Positions 1 through 8,520 of a stretch of DNA of 64,000 bases are shown here, one piece after another (the stretch's first letter is position 1; each line of letters begins with the position of its first letter). The notes beneath the pieces are model-generated. The model made no database searches and was not told the origin of the DNA. It saw only the letters and a program-made list of their open reading frames with translations. The stretch spans positions 62,001 to 126,000 of the forward strand of contig NZ_AUEA01000001.1 in the NCBI RefSeq assembly GCF_000425745.1, written 5' to 3'. A program made the translations under genes and the position numbers. Source of the stretch: Pseudomonas cremoricolorata DSM 17059 = NBRC 16634 (GTDB taxonomy: Bacteria; Pseudomonadota; Gammaproteobacteria; Pseudomonadales; Pseudomonadaceae).

Positions 1-681
1 GGTCTGCCATTCATCATGGTGACCAGTCGCGGCGACAAGGAAAACGTCATTCAGGCGATTCAGGCGGGCGTCTCGGACTTCGTTGGCAAGCCGTTCACCA
101 ACGAGCAACTGCTGACCAAGGTGAAGAAGGCCTTGGGCAAGACCGGCAAGCTCGAGGTATTGCTCAGTGGCGTGCCGGCGCGTGCTACCTCGGCATTCGC
201 CAATGATTCGCTGAATGCCCTTACCGGTGGCCGCCCGCAAACCGCTCAGGCTCCGGCAGCGGCCATGGCGGCGCCGGCCAGCGCAGTACAGCGTGCGCCT
301 GTGGCAGCACCGCCGACTGCCGCTGCGGCCCCCGCGCCGGCCGGTCGTGGCCAGGGCCAGTTGCGTCTGGCCAGTGGCGCGGTGCAGGGCTGTGTGATCA
401 AGGCGCTGAGCCTCAAGGAGGCGCTGCTGGTCATCCGCCGCAGCGACGCGCTGCCGCAGATTCTGGAAAGTGCGGTATTAGACCTGGAGCAGGGCGAGCA
501 GGCAGAGGTGGCGCGGCTCAACGGCTACCTGCACGCCATCGCCGCACTGGAGCAGCGGCCGGACAGCGACTGGCTGCAGCTGACGTTCAAGTTCGTCGAT
601 CAGGATGCGCAGAAGCTCGACTACCTGTCGCGGCTGATCGCCCGGGGTACCGCGCAGAAACACTTCACCCCAGGCGCCTGA
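1..681 (+). CDS. Response regulator with C-terminal PilZ-like or unknown domain (5' end missing)
   Basis: The reading frame is open at base 1, so the start lies outside the window; the first Met at 16 is internal. The N-terminal part is the second half of a CheY-like receiver domain: a beta-strand ending in the T/S switch position (MVTSRGD), then the conserved Lys in VGKPF followed by the last helix. An Ala/Pro-rich linker of about 50 residues joins it to a C-terminal domain of about 100 residues that could be PilZ-like, but I see no firm RxxxR/DxSxxG pair. The phospho-accepting Asp would be upstream of the window. It ends 30 bases before the convergent membrane-protein gene. A role in signalling is inferred; the output is unknown. 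Confidence 0.75.
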   Translation, partial: GLPFIMVTSRGDKENVIQAIQAGVSDFVGKPFTNEQLLTKVKKALGKTGKLEVLLSGVPARATSAFANDSLNALTGGRPQTAQAPAAAMAAPASAVQRAPVAAPPTAAAAPAPAGRGQGQLRLASGAVQGCVIKALSLKEALLVIRRSDALPQILESAVLDLEQGEQAEVARLNGYLHAIAALEQRPDSDWLQLTFKFVDQDAQKLDYLSRLIARGTAQKHFTPGA

Positions 682-712
682 CGCTGGGGCTGTTGCCAGC
701 CCCGCTGGGTGC

Positions 713-2053
713 TCAGTCGAGCTTGAGCACCTTGGCCAGGACGATCTTCGGGCCTTTCATCTTCTTGATGTTGATGCGCAGGCCTTCGACCTCCAGCAGC
801 TCTTCCTCTTCCGGAACGCGCTTGAGGGTCTCGTAGACCAGGCCCGCGAGGGTTTCGGCCTCGATGTGGTCGAGGTCGACACCGAGCAGGCGCTCGACCT
901 TGAACAGTGGCGTGTCGCCGCGCACCAGCAGCTTGCCGGGCTGATAGGCGAGGATGCCGCGTTCGGTCTTGCGGTGTTCGTCCTGGATGTCACCGACCAG
1001 CACTTCCAGCACGTCTTCCATGGTCAGGTAGCCGATCACCTTGCCATCGGCCTCTTCCACCAGCACGAAATGCGCACCGCCCTTGCGGAACTGCTCCAGC
1101 AACTGCGACAGCGGCATGTGCCGCGACACACGCTCCAGCGGGCGGATCAGGTCTTCGAGGTCGAGTGTGCCGGGCAGGTGGTCGGGCTCGGCCAGTTCCA
1201 GCAGCAGGTCCTTGATGTGCAACAGGCCGGTGAATTCTTCACGCTCGTGGTCGTACACCGGATAGCGGCTGAACTTGTGGCGACGGAACATCGCCAGGAT
1301 TTCCTTGAGTGGGGCGCGTGAGTCGAGGCTGATCATGTCCTCGCGCGAGTTGGCCCAGTCGACCACCTCCAGCTCGCCCATTTCCACCGCCGACGCCAGC
1401 ACGCGCATGCCTTGGTCGCTGGGGTCCTGGCCACGGCTGGAGTGCAGGATCAGCTTGAGTTCTTCACGGCTGTAATGGTGCTCGTGGTGCGGGCCAGGTT
1501 CGCCCTGGCCGGCAATGCGCAGAATGGTATTGGCACTGGCATTGAGCAGGTAGATGGCCGGGTACATGGCCCAGTAGAACAGGTACAGCGGCACGGCCGT
1601 CCACAGCGACAGCAGCTCGGGCTTGCGGATCGCCCACGACTTGGGCGCCAGCTCACCGACCACGATGTGCAGGTAGGAAATCACGAAGAACGCGACGAAG
1701 AACGAAATGCCCTTGATCAGCTCGGGGCTGTCGACGCCCAGGTAGGCCAGCAGCGGTTCGAGCAGGTGGGCGAACGCCGGTTCACCGACCCAGCCCAGAC
1801 CCAGCGACGCCAGGGTGATACCCAGCTGGCAGGCCGACAGGTAGGCATCCAGCTGGCTGTGTACCTTGCGCAGGATGCCGCCGCGCCAGCCATGCAGTTC
1901 GGCGATGGATTCGACGCGGGTCGAGCGCAGTTTGACCATGGCGAACTCGGCGGCGACGAAGAAGCCGTTGAGCAAGACCAGGAACAGCGCGAAGAGAATC
2001 ATGCCGAAATCGGCAAACAGCGAGGTGAGGCTAAACGCAGGGGAAGGGTCCAT
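713..2053 (-). CDS. CNNM/CorC-type membrane protein with CBS domains
   Basis: 446 residues from the Met at 2053; the frame extends further upstream, but DUF21 homology begins just after this Met. Residues about 10-200 form a DUF21 domain with several hydrophobic helices, including a typical NGFFVAAEFAMVK segment. Two CBS domains follow at about 220-340, and a CorC/HlyC C-terminal domain ends the protein. Proteins of this family (YfjD/YtfL, CNNM) are linked to Mg2+/Co2+ homeostasis or efflux and were formerly called hemolysins; which ion this one handles cannot be read from the sequence. It lies downstream of phoR on the same strand, with a gap of about 125 bases, so co-transcription is possible but not shown. 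Confidence 0.85.
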   Translation of the reverse strand: MDPSPAFSLTSLFADFGMILFALFLVLLNGFFVAAEFAMVKLRSTRVESIAELHGWRGGILRKVHSQLDAYLSACQLGITLASLGLGWVGEPAFAHLLEPLLAYLGVDSPELIKGISFFVAFFVISYLHIVVGELAPKSWAIRKPELLSLWTAVPLYLFYWAMYPAIYLLNASANTILRIAGQGEPGPHHEHHYSREELKLILHSSRGQDPSDQGMRVLASAVEMGELEVVDWANSREDMISLDSRAPLKEILAMFRRHKFSRYPVYDHEREEFTGLLHIKDLLLELAEPDHLPGTLDLEDLIRPLERVSRHMPLSQLLEQFRKGGAHFVLVEEADGKVIGYLTMEDVLEVLVGDIQDEHRKTERGILAYQPGKLLVRGDTPLFKVERLLGVDLDHIEAETLAGLVYETLKRVPEEEELLEVEGLRINIKKMKGPKIVLAKVLKLD

Positions 2054-2178
2054 GATGGATTTTTTACGGGGTCCGTCAGTTGTTGAGTAGGGAAAAAAGT
2101 GCCAGCGGATGCTGGCACAAGCGATCCAATGTAGCGGTTGAGACCATAAAAGCAAAGCACAGTGCTGCACCGTGGTTC

Positions 2179-3486
2179 TCAGCGGTTGGGTGCGGCCACC
2201 TGCGAGGGGAGGAAGTGGCAGGTGAAGGTGCTGCCGTGACCCAGCACGCTGCTGATCTCCAGGCGCCCGCGATGGCGCAGCAACACGTGTTTGACGATGG
2301 CCAGGCCCAGCCCGGTGCCGCCGGTGTTGGACGCGCGGCTCGAATCGACCCGATAGAAGCGTTCGGTCAGCCGCGGCAGGTGCTTGGCCTCGATGCCGGG
2401 GCCGGTGTCCTGCACGCTCAGGTGCGCGCCATGCTCATCGCTCCACCAGCGAATGCGAATGTTGCCCGAATCCTGGGTGTACTTCACGGCGTTGAATACC
2501 AGGTTGGAGAAAGCGCTGCGCAGCTCCGATTCGCTGCCCTTGAGGCGCACGCCGGGTTGCGCTTCGAGGCTGATCTGTTGCTGGCGCGGCCCGGACAGCG
2601 CCAGGGCGTCGGCCTGAATGGTCTTGAGCATCGCCTCGACCGCCACCGGCTGGTTGTCCGAGGGGTAGTCGGTGGCTTCCAGTTTGGCCAGCAGCAGCAG
2701 GTCGTTGAGCAGTGCCTGCATGCGTGAGCCTTGCTGGCTCATCTGCTGCAGGGCGCGGGCCCAGCGCGGATTCACCTCGTCGACGTTGTCGAGCAGGGTT
2801 TCCAGATAGCCGGCGATCACCGTCAGTGGCGTGCGCAATTCGTGGGAAACGTTGGCGACGAAGTCCTTGCGCATCTGTTCGAGCTGATGGATGCGGGTGA
2901 CGTCGCGCACCAGCATCAGGTGCTCGTTGTTGCCGTAGCGGGTGATGTTGAGCTGAATGCGCAGGCGGTCGTTGATCGGCGAGGGGATTTCCAGCGGTTC
3001 GGCGTAGTTTTCTGCCTCGAAATACTCTTTGAAGCGCGGGTGGCGCACCAGGTTGGTCACGGCCTGACCACCATCCTGAGGCGTCTTCAGGCCGAGCAGG
3101 GTTTCCGCTGCACGGTTCCACCATTCCAGGTTGCCGTCGCTGTCGAGCATGATCACCGCATCGCGTAGCGCGGCGGTGGACTCCTGCACCCGGTCGATCA
3201 CCGCTTGCAGGCGACCGCGCACGCGCTGATCACGGCGTTGCAAGTGGTAGATGCTGTCGAACACCTCGCCCCACAGGCCGTAGCCATCGGGTGGTGCTTC
3301 ATCGGGCTTGTGATGGCTCAGCCAGTCATGCAGGCGCAGCAGTTGCTTGAGGGTCCAGCCCAGGTACAGCGCCAGCCCGATAGTCAGGCTCCAGCCATAG
3401 TGCCCGCTGATCAGGCCGCCGAGCAGGCAGAGAGTGATCAGCAGCAACAGGTGGCGAATCAGGGTCGCATGCCAGTTCTGGTTCAC
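2179..3486 (-). CDS. phoR: Phosphate regulon sensor histidine kinase PhoR
   Basis: 435 residues. Two hydrophobic stretches lie in the first ~45 residues with almost no periplasmic loop, as in PhoR. A PAS domain covers about 100-200. The HisKA dimerisation domain carries the phospho-accepting His215 in SHELRTP, and a HATPase_c domain with N, G1 (DTGPGI) and G2 (GTGLGLAI) boxes ends the protein. PhoR senses phosphate status through the Pst/PhoU complex and phosphorylates PhoB. It lies 132 bases downstream of phoB on the same strand, the usual phoBR arrangement. Family, length and context agree. Confidence 0.96.
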   Translation of the reverse strand: MNQNWHATLIRHLLLLITLCLLGGLISGHYGWSLTIGLALYLGWTLKQLLRLHDWLSHHKPDEAPPDGYGLWGEVFDSIYHLQRRDQRVRGRLQAVIDRVQESTAALRDAVIMLDSDGNLEWWNRAAETLLGLKTPQDGGQAVTNLVRHPRFKEYFEAENYAEPLEIPSPINDRLRIQLNITRYGNNEHLMLVRDVTRIHQLEQMRKDFVANVSHELRTPLTVIAGYLETLLDNVDEVNPRWARALQQMSQQGSRMQALLNDLLLLAKLEATDYPSDNQPVAVEAMLKTIQADALALSGPRQQQISLEAQPGVRLKGSESELRSAFSNLVFNAVKYTQDSGNIRIRWWSDEHGAHLSVQDTGPGIEAKHLPRLTERFYRVDSSRASNTGGTGLGLAIVKHVLLRHRGRLEISSVLGHGSTFTCHFLPSQVAAPNR

Positions 3487-3618
3487 GTGGAAATCCTTCG
3501 GATCCGGCAGCCCGCCGCAGGCAAGGCGCTGCGAGCGGGAGCGGATCGGTGGTGCTGTGACGTCCTTTGTTCAGCCCTGCCGCGAGCAGCATGGGACTAG
3601 AGGCGTGGCGCTGCCGCT

Positions 3619-4308
3619 TCAGCTCTTGGTGGAGAAGCGATAACCGGTGCCGCGAACGGTTTGTACCAGATTCTCGTAGGCCTCACCCAGCGCTTTGCGC
3701 AGGCGACGGATGTGCACATCGACGGTGCGTTCTTCGACATAGACGTTGCCGCCCCAGACCTGATCGAGCAATTGCCCGCGGGTATAGGCTCGTTCCTGGT
3801 GGGTCATGAAGAACTGCAGCAGACGGTATTCGGTGGGGCCCATCTCGGCGGGTTTGCCGTCGATGGTGACGCGATGACTGATGGGGTCGAGCAGCAGGCC
3901 ACCGATCTCGATGGGTGCTTCGCTGTCGGCCGGGCCGGTGCGGCGCAGCACGGCCTTGAGTCGCGCCACCAGTTCACGGGGCGAGAACGGCTTGGTGATG
4001 TAGTCATCGGCGCCGACTTCCAGGCCCTGGATCTTGTTGTCTTCCTCACCCTTGGCGGTAAGCATGATGATCGGAATGCTGCCGGTCAGCTCATCGCGCT
4101 TCAGGCGCCGGGCGAGCTCGATGCCGGAGGTGCCCGGAAGCATCCAGTCGAGCAGGATCAGGTCAGGCTTGCGGTCGACGATGATGGCGTGGGCCTGCTG
4201 CGAATTCTCGGCTTCCAGGCAGTCATAGCCGGCCATTTCCAGCGCGACGGCGATCATCTCGCGAATGGGCGCTTCGTCGTCGACGATCAGAATGCTTCTG
4301 CCAACCAT
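3619..4308 (-). CDS. phoB: Phosphate regulon response regulator PhoB
   Basis: 229 residues from the Met at 4308, which has a strong AGGAGAGG ribosome binding site just upstream; longer starts in the frame are not supported. The receiver domain (1-120) has the acidic pair at Asp10/Asp11, the phospho-acceptor Asp54 in LLDWMLPG and the Lys in TKPFSP. The C-terminal winged-helix OmpR/PhoB DNA-binding domain ends with the typical VRGTGYRF. PhoB activates phosphate-starvation genes by binding Pho boxes. A Pho-box-like site lies 56 bases upstream of its own start, consistent with autoregulation. Confidence 0.97.
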   Translation of the reverse strand: MVGRSILIVDDEAPIREMIAVALEMAGYDCLEAENSQQAHAIIVDRKPDLILLDWMLPGTSGIELARRLKRDELTGSIPIIMLTAKGEEDNKIQGLEVGADDYITKPFSPRELVARLKAVLRRTGPADSEAPIEIGGLLLDPISHRVTIDGKPAEMGPTEYRLLQFFMTHQERAYTRGQLLDQVWGGNVYVEERTVDVHIRRLRKALGEAYENLVQTVRGTGYRFSTKS

Positions 4309-4363
4309 GCTCACAACCTCTCCTGGGCTAACCGTTTCATGCAGCGCATTAGATAACGGAATT

Positions 4364-4381
4364 ATTGCAGCTGTGTGACAG
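4364..4381 (-). promoter_or_regulatory. Probable Pho box upstream of phoB
   Basis: On the minus strand the 18 bases read CTGTCACACAGCTGCAAT, which fits the direct-repeat Pho box CTGTCAT-N4-CTGTCAT well in the first half and partly in the second. About 10 bases further downstream (4353-4348) a TCTAAT resembles a -10 element, the spacing expected when a Pho box replaces the -35. It lies between the ubiA stop and the phoB start. Seen by eye only. Confidence 0.55.
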
Positions 4382-4396
4382 GCAGTTGTCTTGCGC

Positions 4397-5287
4397 TTAG
4401 CGCATGGCGTAGTCCAGGACCACACCGACGAACACCAGCAGTCCGGCCCAATGGTTGTGCAGGAAGGCTTTGAAACAGGCGTCCCGAGCCAGGCTGCGGG
4501 TCGTCCAGAACTCCCAGACGAAGCACAGCGCCGCAGCGAGGATGCCCAACTGGAACCAGCCGCCCAGCTCGAAACGATTGCCGGCCAGCAGCAGACAGCC
4601 CAGCGACAGCAGTTGCAGGCTGAGGATGATCACTCGATCGGCCTCACCGAACAGAATCGCGGTCGACTTCACGCCGATTTTCAGGTCGTCGTCTCGATCG
4701 ACCATGGCGTAGTACGTGTCGTATCCGACCGTCCACAGCACGTTGGCGATGTACAGCAGCCAGGCGCTGGCCGGCAGCGTGCCGGTGGCGGCGGTGAAGG
4801 CCATGGGGATACCCCACGAGTACGCAGCGCCGAGCACCACCTGCGGGTAATAGGTGTAGCGCTTCATGAACGGGTAGCACGCCGCCAGGGCCAGCGCGCC
4901 GAACGACAGCCCGACGGTGGTGGCATTGGTGCACAGCACCAGCACGAAGCTCAGCGTCACCAGCGCGGCGAACAGCGCCAGCGCTTCGCGCGAACGAATG
5001 CGCCCGGCCGCCAGAGGGCGGTCGGCGGTGCGCTTGACGTGGCCGTCGACCTTGCGGTCGGCGAAGTCGTTGATGCAGCAACCGGCGGCGCGCATCAGCA
5101 CCACCCCAAGGCCGAAGATCAGCACGTTGGCCAGGGTGGGTGCGCCGTTACCGGCGATCCACACCGCCGACAGGGTTGGCCACAGCAGCAGGTAGATGCC
5201 GATCGGGCGATCCATGCGGCTTAGTTGAATGAAATCCCAGGCACGCGGGTGCAGACGATTGAGCGACTTGAGCAGTTGCACGTACAT
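4397..5287 (-). CDS. ubiA: 4-hydroxybenzoate polyprenyltransferase UbiA
   Basis: 296 residues starting at the Met at 5287; its A overlaps the last base of the ubiC stop (TGATG), so the two genes are translationally coupled. It attaches the polyprenyl tail to 4-hydroxybenzoate in the inner membrane, the second committed step of ubiquinone synthesis. The two Asp-rich prenyl-diphosphate/Mg2+ motifs are visible: [15 protein letters not shown] (about 75-90) and [12 protein letters not shown] (about 195-206). Multiple hydrophobic helices surround them. Length and order match Pseudomonas UbiA. Confidence 0.97.
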   Translation of the reverse strand: MYVQLLKSLNRLHPRAWDFIQLSRMDRPIGIYLLLWPTLSAVWIAGNGAPTLANVLIFGLGVVLMRAAGCCINDFADRKVDGHVKRTADRPLAAGRIRSREALALFAALVTLSFVLVLCTNATTVGLSFGALALAACYPFMKRYTYYPQVVLGAAYSWGIPMAFTAATGTLPASAWLLYIANVLWTVGYDTYYAMVDRDDDLKIGVKSTAILFGEADRVIILSLQLLSLGCLLLAGNRFELGGWFQLGILAAALCFVWEFWTTRSLARDACFKAFLHNHWAGLLVFVGVVLDYAMR

Positions 5288-5844
5288 CAACGAACGTCCT
5301 TGTCGGCCGCGCGCCACAGGGCGGGCAGGAAGATTTCGGCCACCAGCAGGCTCAGGCCCTCGCGCTCGAAGCGCGACCGGCGTGCCCACAGGCGTTGTCG
5401 GGGCGCATCGGCAGGCAGCCAGGCGGGTGGGTACTGGCACGCCTGCAGCGGATGGCGCACGAATGCCTGATCACAGAACAACAGCTCGCCCAGCGAGCGC
5501 GTGCCCAGCGCCTGCAGGTCGAGCCCGCCGCGTTCCAGCGCGCTGCGCGCCGCCACGCTGCGGGCGAACACCCAAGGCTGGCCGTGGCCGCGCAGGTAGA
5601 CCTCGCGCACCCAACCCTCGGCACCTGGGCCAATGCCCAGAGCTGAGCGTTCGTCGGCGCGCAGGGTTTGCCAGCCTTCACACAGGGGGGTAACGGAAAA
5701 CTGCTGGTCGGCGAGCTGGGTCAGGCGACGGGTGAGCGAGCCCTCATCGAACAGCCAGTCGAGCAGGTACGGTTCGAGGTCGCTTGCCAGCTGTGAGGGC
5801 GCCAGCCACTGAGGGGGGGCTACTTGTGAAATGTCGTCGGGCAC
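5287..5844 (-). CDS. ubiC: Chorismate pyruvate-lyase UbiC
   Basis: 185 residues with a GTG start at 5844; no ATG lies near the expected N-terminus. It converts chorismate to 4-hydroxybenzoate and pyruvate, supplying the substrate of the overlapping ubiA product. Recognisable family segments are [33 protein letters not shown] and the Glu/Arg-containing RSLGELLF near the product-binding site. Cytoplasmic, no signal peptide. The pair forms a two-gene operon reading toward phoB. Confidence 0.94.
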   Translation of the reverse strand: MPDDISQVAPPQWLAPSQLASDLEPYLLDWLFDEGSLTRRLTQLADQQFSVTPLCEGWQTLRADERSALGIGPGAEGWVREVYLRGHGQPWVFARSVAARSALERGGLDLQALGTRSLGELLFCDQAFVRHPLQACQYPPAWLPADAPRQRLWARRSRFEREGLSLLVAEIFLPALWRAADKDVR

Positions 5845-6160
5845 GTCGGTACGCTGATACAGGCCAGAGAGGCGGCGAGCTTAGCATGTTCGCTCTTCAT
5901 TCCCGACCCCGGACCCGCGTCGAGCACGCTTCTCGATTGCATGAGTGCAGCTGCTGAACCCCGGCTTGGCGGAAAAACTGCCGTGTATGGCACCTATGCC
6001 ATTGCCTGTAAGCGACAAGGCCCCGGCGGCCACTGGCGCGGTGCTGGAGGGCGTGCCATTCTCAAAACCGCCCACCGCAGGCTAGAGCCTGTCGGCGCTG
6101 TCGGCGTCGCGTTGCTGGCAGCACGGCATAACAACAATAACCCGTCTACGAGGCATCACT
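5845..6160. other. Intergenic region between ubiC and the HU-like gene
   Basis: About 316 bases between divergent genes. I see no convincing coding sequence; short frames here have no recognisable content. In other pseudomonads I recall rubredoxin and rubredoxin-reductase genes next to ubiC, and these are not present. The region must hold the ubiC promoter (minus) and the promoter and ACGAGG ribosome binding site of the HU-like gene (plus). Confidence 0.5.
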
Positions 6161-6502
6161 ATGCGTAAACCCGATTTGGCCGCCGCCATCGCGGAGAAAA
6201 CCGATCTCACAAAAGACATGAGCAATCATGTGCTCAACGTTATTCTTGACTCGATCGCCTCTGCAGTCGAAACGCAGTCGGTCACCCTGGTTGGGTTCGG
6301 GACGTTCGAGAAACGTCACCGCGGCGCACGCACGGGCAAGAATCCTCAGACCGGCGAGCCGGTACAGATCAGAGCCACCAATACCGTTGCTTTCAAACCC
6401 GGAAAGCTGCTCAAGGGCACGGTCGGCTTGCCAGCGCAGGACACTGCCAGCGCGTCGCGCGCGAAAGGCGCCGCAGGCAAGACTGGCAAATCCGCCAAGT
6501 AG
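6161..6502 (+). CDS. HU-like nucleoid DNA-binding protein
   Basis: 113 residues. Residues 1-90 are a full HU/IHF fold: the N-terminal helices, the GFGTFEKRHRGAR strand-turn entering the beta-arm, the NPQTGEPVQI arm tip and the closing AFKPGKLLK helix. A Lys/Ala-rich tail of about 25 residues follows, longer than in classical HupA/HupB, as seen in the HupN-type paralogues of P. putida. It bends and compacts DNA. It is followed by an intrinsic terminator and appears to be a single-gene unit. Confidence 0.9.
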   Translation: MRKPDLAAAIAEKTDLTKDMSNHVLNVILDSIASAVETQSVTLVGFGTFEKRHRGARTGKNPQTGEPVQIRATNTVAFKPGKLLKGTVGLPAQDTASASRAKGAAGKTGKSAK

Positions 6503-6531
6503 TTATCGTCAGATTTTCCCAGTCAGCAAAC

Positions 6532-6552
6532 GGGCGCCTTGGGCGCCCTTTG
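6532..6552 (+). terminator. Intrinsic terminator of the HU-like gene
   Basis: A perfect 7-bp stem (GGGCGCC/GGCGCCC) with a 3-base loop is followed by TTT, 29 bases after the HU-like stop codon. Confidence 0.7.
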
Positions 6553-6647
6553 TGTTCATGCGCTGCCGCTGGAGCGAAAGGCCCTATACACATTCAGTTT
6601 TGCGGATAGAATCGCGGTTTCAGTCACTTTGAAGCCGAGAAGCCTTG

Positions 6648-7022
6648 ATGAAGTTTCGTTTTCTGCTCTGGGCCATGGGCCTGTTGATGGCCAGGGCCAG
6701 CCGTAACAATCCTGCTTTTCAGCAGCAGTTGGCTGACAAGGATCTGGTGTTCCAGATGCAAACCCTCGATGGCAAGATCGCTCGGCATTTCTTCGTTCGC
6801 GACCAGCGCGTGAGCAGCAAGGCAGGCGTGCATCCGCAGCCAGCGTTCGCCATCGCCTTCAAGGATGCGGCCTATGGTTACGCCACCCTGCAAGCCAGCA
6901 ACAAGCAGCTGGCATTCATGCAGGGCATTCAGGACAAGCACATCCAGATCAAGGGCAATCCGGCGCTGGTGATGTGGTTCCAGAACCTGATGAAGTACCT
7001 CAAGCCGCGCAAGAAAGCCTGA
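6648..7022 (+). CDS. Small conserved protein of unknown function, SCP2-like in size
   Basis: 124 residues from the ATG at 6648; a TTG three bases earlier is less likely. The N-terminus has a short hydrophobic helix (FRFLLWAMGLLMA) that could be a membrane anchor, followed by a soluble alpha/beta region with alternating strands (LVFQMQTLDGKIARHFFV) and a basic tail KPRKKA. Size and pattern are reminiscent of small SCP2 sterol-carrier-like domains (hydrophobic ligand pocket, K-G-N-P near the C-terminus), but I do not recognise it with certainty. It stands alone between the HU-like gene and a convergent HDOD gene. Confidence 0.7.
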   Translation: MKFRFLLWAMGLLMARASRNNPAFQQQLADKDLVFQMQTLDGKIARHFFVRDQRVSSKAGVHPQPAFAIAFKDAAYGYATLQASNKQLAFMQGIQDKHIQIKGNPALVMWFQNLMKYLKPRKKA

Positions 7023-7040
7023 GCATGCACGGCTCTGAGG

Positions 7041-8441
7041 TCACGGCGTGTTGAACTGCGAGGCCAGCTCGCGCAGCAGCGCTTCGGCGTCGAGCACCTT
7101 GCTTACCACGTCATCGGCCTTTTCTCGCGAAAGGCCCAGGCGCTCCAGCAGTTCGTCGGGAATCGGCTTGTGCGGCCCAGCGCCGATGCCTCGGGTGCGC
7201 AGCAGGCGATTGGCCAGGCAGACCAGGTTCGGATAGGCGGCATACTCGCCGTCGTAGCTGGCATCGTGCTGGAAGCGCAGCGCGGCGCAGATTTCTTCCG
7301 GCATATCCCACAGTTTCATCAGCCACGCGCCGATCTGTTCGCGGTTGATACCCAGCAGATGCTGTTCCACATAGGTGTGGCTCAGGTGCGGGTTGACCTC
7401 CAGATGCCGGCAGATCAGCGAGAAATGCGGTGGAAACACATGGGCCAGCAGCAGATACCCGAAGTTGTGCAGCAGGCCGGCCAGGTAGGTGAGGCCGGCT
7501 TCCGGGCGCGAGGTGCGCGGCATCGCCCGGGTCAGACCTTCAATGACCGCCGCGGTGTAGATCGCCTGTTGCCAGTACGGCGTCATGTGTTGTGGCTGGT
7601 CCTTGGGCAGGCTCATGGTCTTGCCCAGGGCCAGGCCCAGGGCCAGGTTGATGACGAGGTCAAAACCCAGGACCCGCACGATGGCATCTTCCACCGAGCG
7701 GATCTTGCCGGGCGAGGCGTAGTAGGGCGAGGCCGCCCAGCTCACCACCTGCGCTGCCAGCGCAGGATCGGTTTCCACCACGCCGGTGATGTCATCGACA
7801 CTGGCGTTGGGGTCTACCCGCAGCTTGATGATCTTCTGCGCGGTATCGGCCAGCGGCGGAATCTCGATGGTCTGCTCCAGCCGCTGCTGGATGCGCCGTG
7901 CGGTGAACACCTGCACCGCGTGAGAGATTTCCCGGGTGTCGTCGTTGGGACGATCGAAATTGGGCTGTATCAGCTGCAGGTTCTCGCCGAAGCTGCCGGC
8001 GCTGGCCTTGCTCAGCAGGCGCTTGAAGACGTCGCGCTCGAGCTCCAGCCACAAACCGGTTTCGCCGGACTGCAGCAATACCGAGTCGAGCGCAAGCAGG
8101 CTCTGCTCGTACAGGCAGGGCGAGCTGGTCAGGGCCGGGATGCCGGGTAGCGCCTTGAGGCCGTGCTTGTCGAGCATGCTTTTCAGGCGCACGCCGCGCA
8201 CGGCCACCAAGGTTCGCCCGGTGAGTTCTTCGAGGCGCTTGAGGTCGAGCAACTGGCTCTGCGGGAACAGCACCATCAACGCGCCGACTTCGTCGTCGAG
8301 CAGAATCGCCTGCACCTTGGCACCGGCAGCCAGGGCCGGGTGGTCCGGCACTTCGCGATAGGCCACGCCGAGTTTGTCGAGCAGCAGCCGGATTACAGAC
8401 GGTGCGTGTGGGGTTGCGGTGTCCAGGGCAACTTCAGTCAT
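7041..8441 (-). CDS. HDOD domain protein with N-terminal YbaK-like domain
   Basis: 466 residues. The first ~150 residues resemble a YbaK/aminoacyl-tRNA deacylase-like fold (VAYREVPDHPALAAG, then a strand-rich section ending in a KALPG loop). The C-terminal ~250 residues are an HDOD domain (IPPLADTAQKIIKL, a second conserved stretch from VSWAASPYY to RVLGFDLVINLALG, and AGLLHNFGYLLLAHVFP). HDOD proteins are regulatory HD-like domains without the full metal-binding set and usually act in signalling. The partner is not visible. It lies downstream of recG on the same strand with a 79-base gap. Confidence 0.85.
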   Translation of the reverse strand: MTEVALDTATPHAPSVIRLLLDKLGVAYREVPDHPALAAGAKVQAILLDDEVGALMVLFPQSQLLDLKRLEELTGRTLVAVRGVRLKSMLDKHGLKALPGIPALTSSPCLYEQSLLALDSVLLQSGETGLWLELERDVFKRLLSKASAGSFGENLQLIQPNFDRPNDDTREISHAVQVFTARRIQQRLEQTIEIPPLADTAQKIIKLRVDPNASVDDITGVVETDPALAAQVVSWAASPYYASPGKIRSVEDAIVRVLGFDLVINLALGLALGKTMSLPKDQPQHMTPYWQQAIYTAAVIEGLTRAMPRTSRPEAGLTYLAGLLHNFGYLLLAHVFPPHFSLICRHLEVNPHLSHTYVEQHLLGINREQIGAWLMKLWDMPEEICAALRFQHDASYDGEYAAYPNLVCLANRLLRTRGIGAGPHKPIPDELLERLGLSREKADDVVSKVLDAEALLRELASQFNTP

Positions 8442-8520
8442 GGTCTGGTCCAGGTTCTCCTTGCAATCGCGAAAGTATAATCAGCCGGCTGTCCTCGCCG
8501 AGCTGATTGTGAGACCGGCA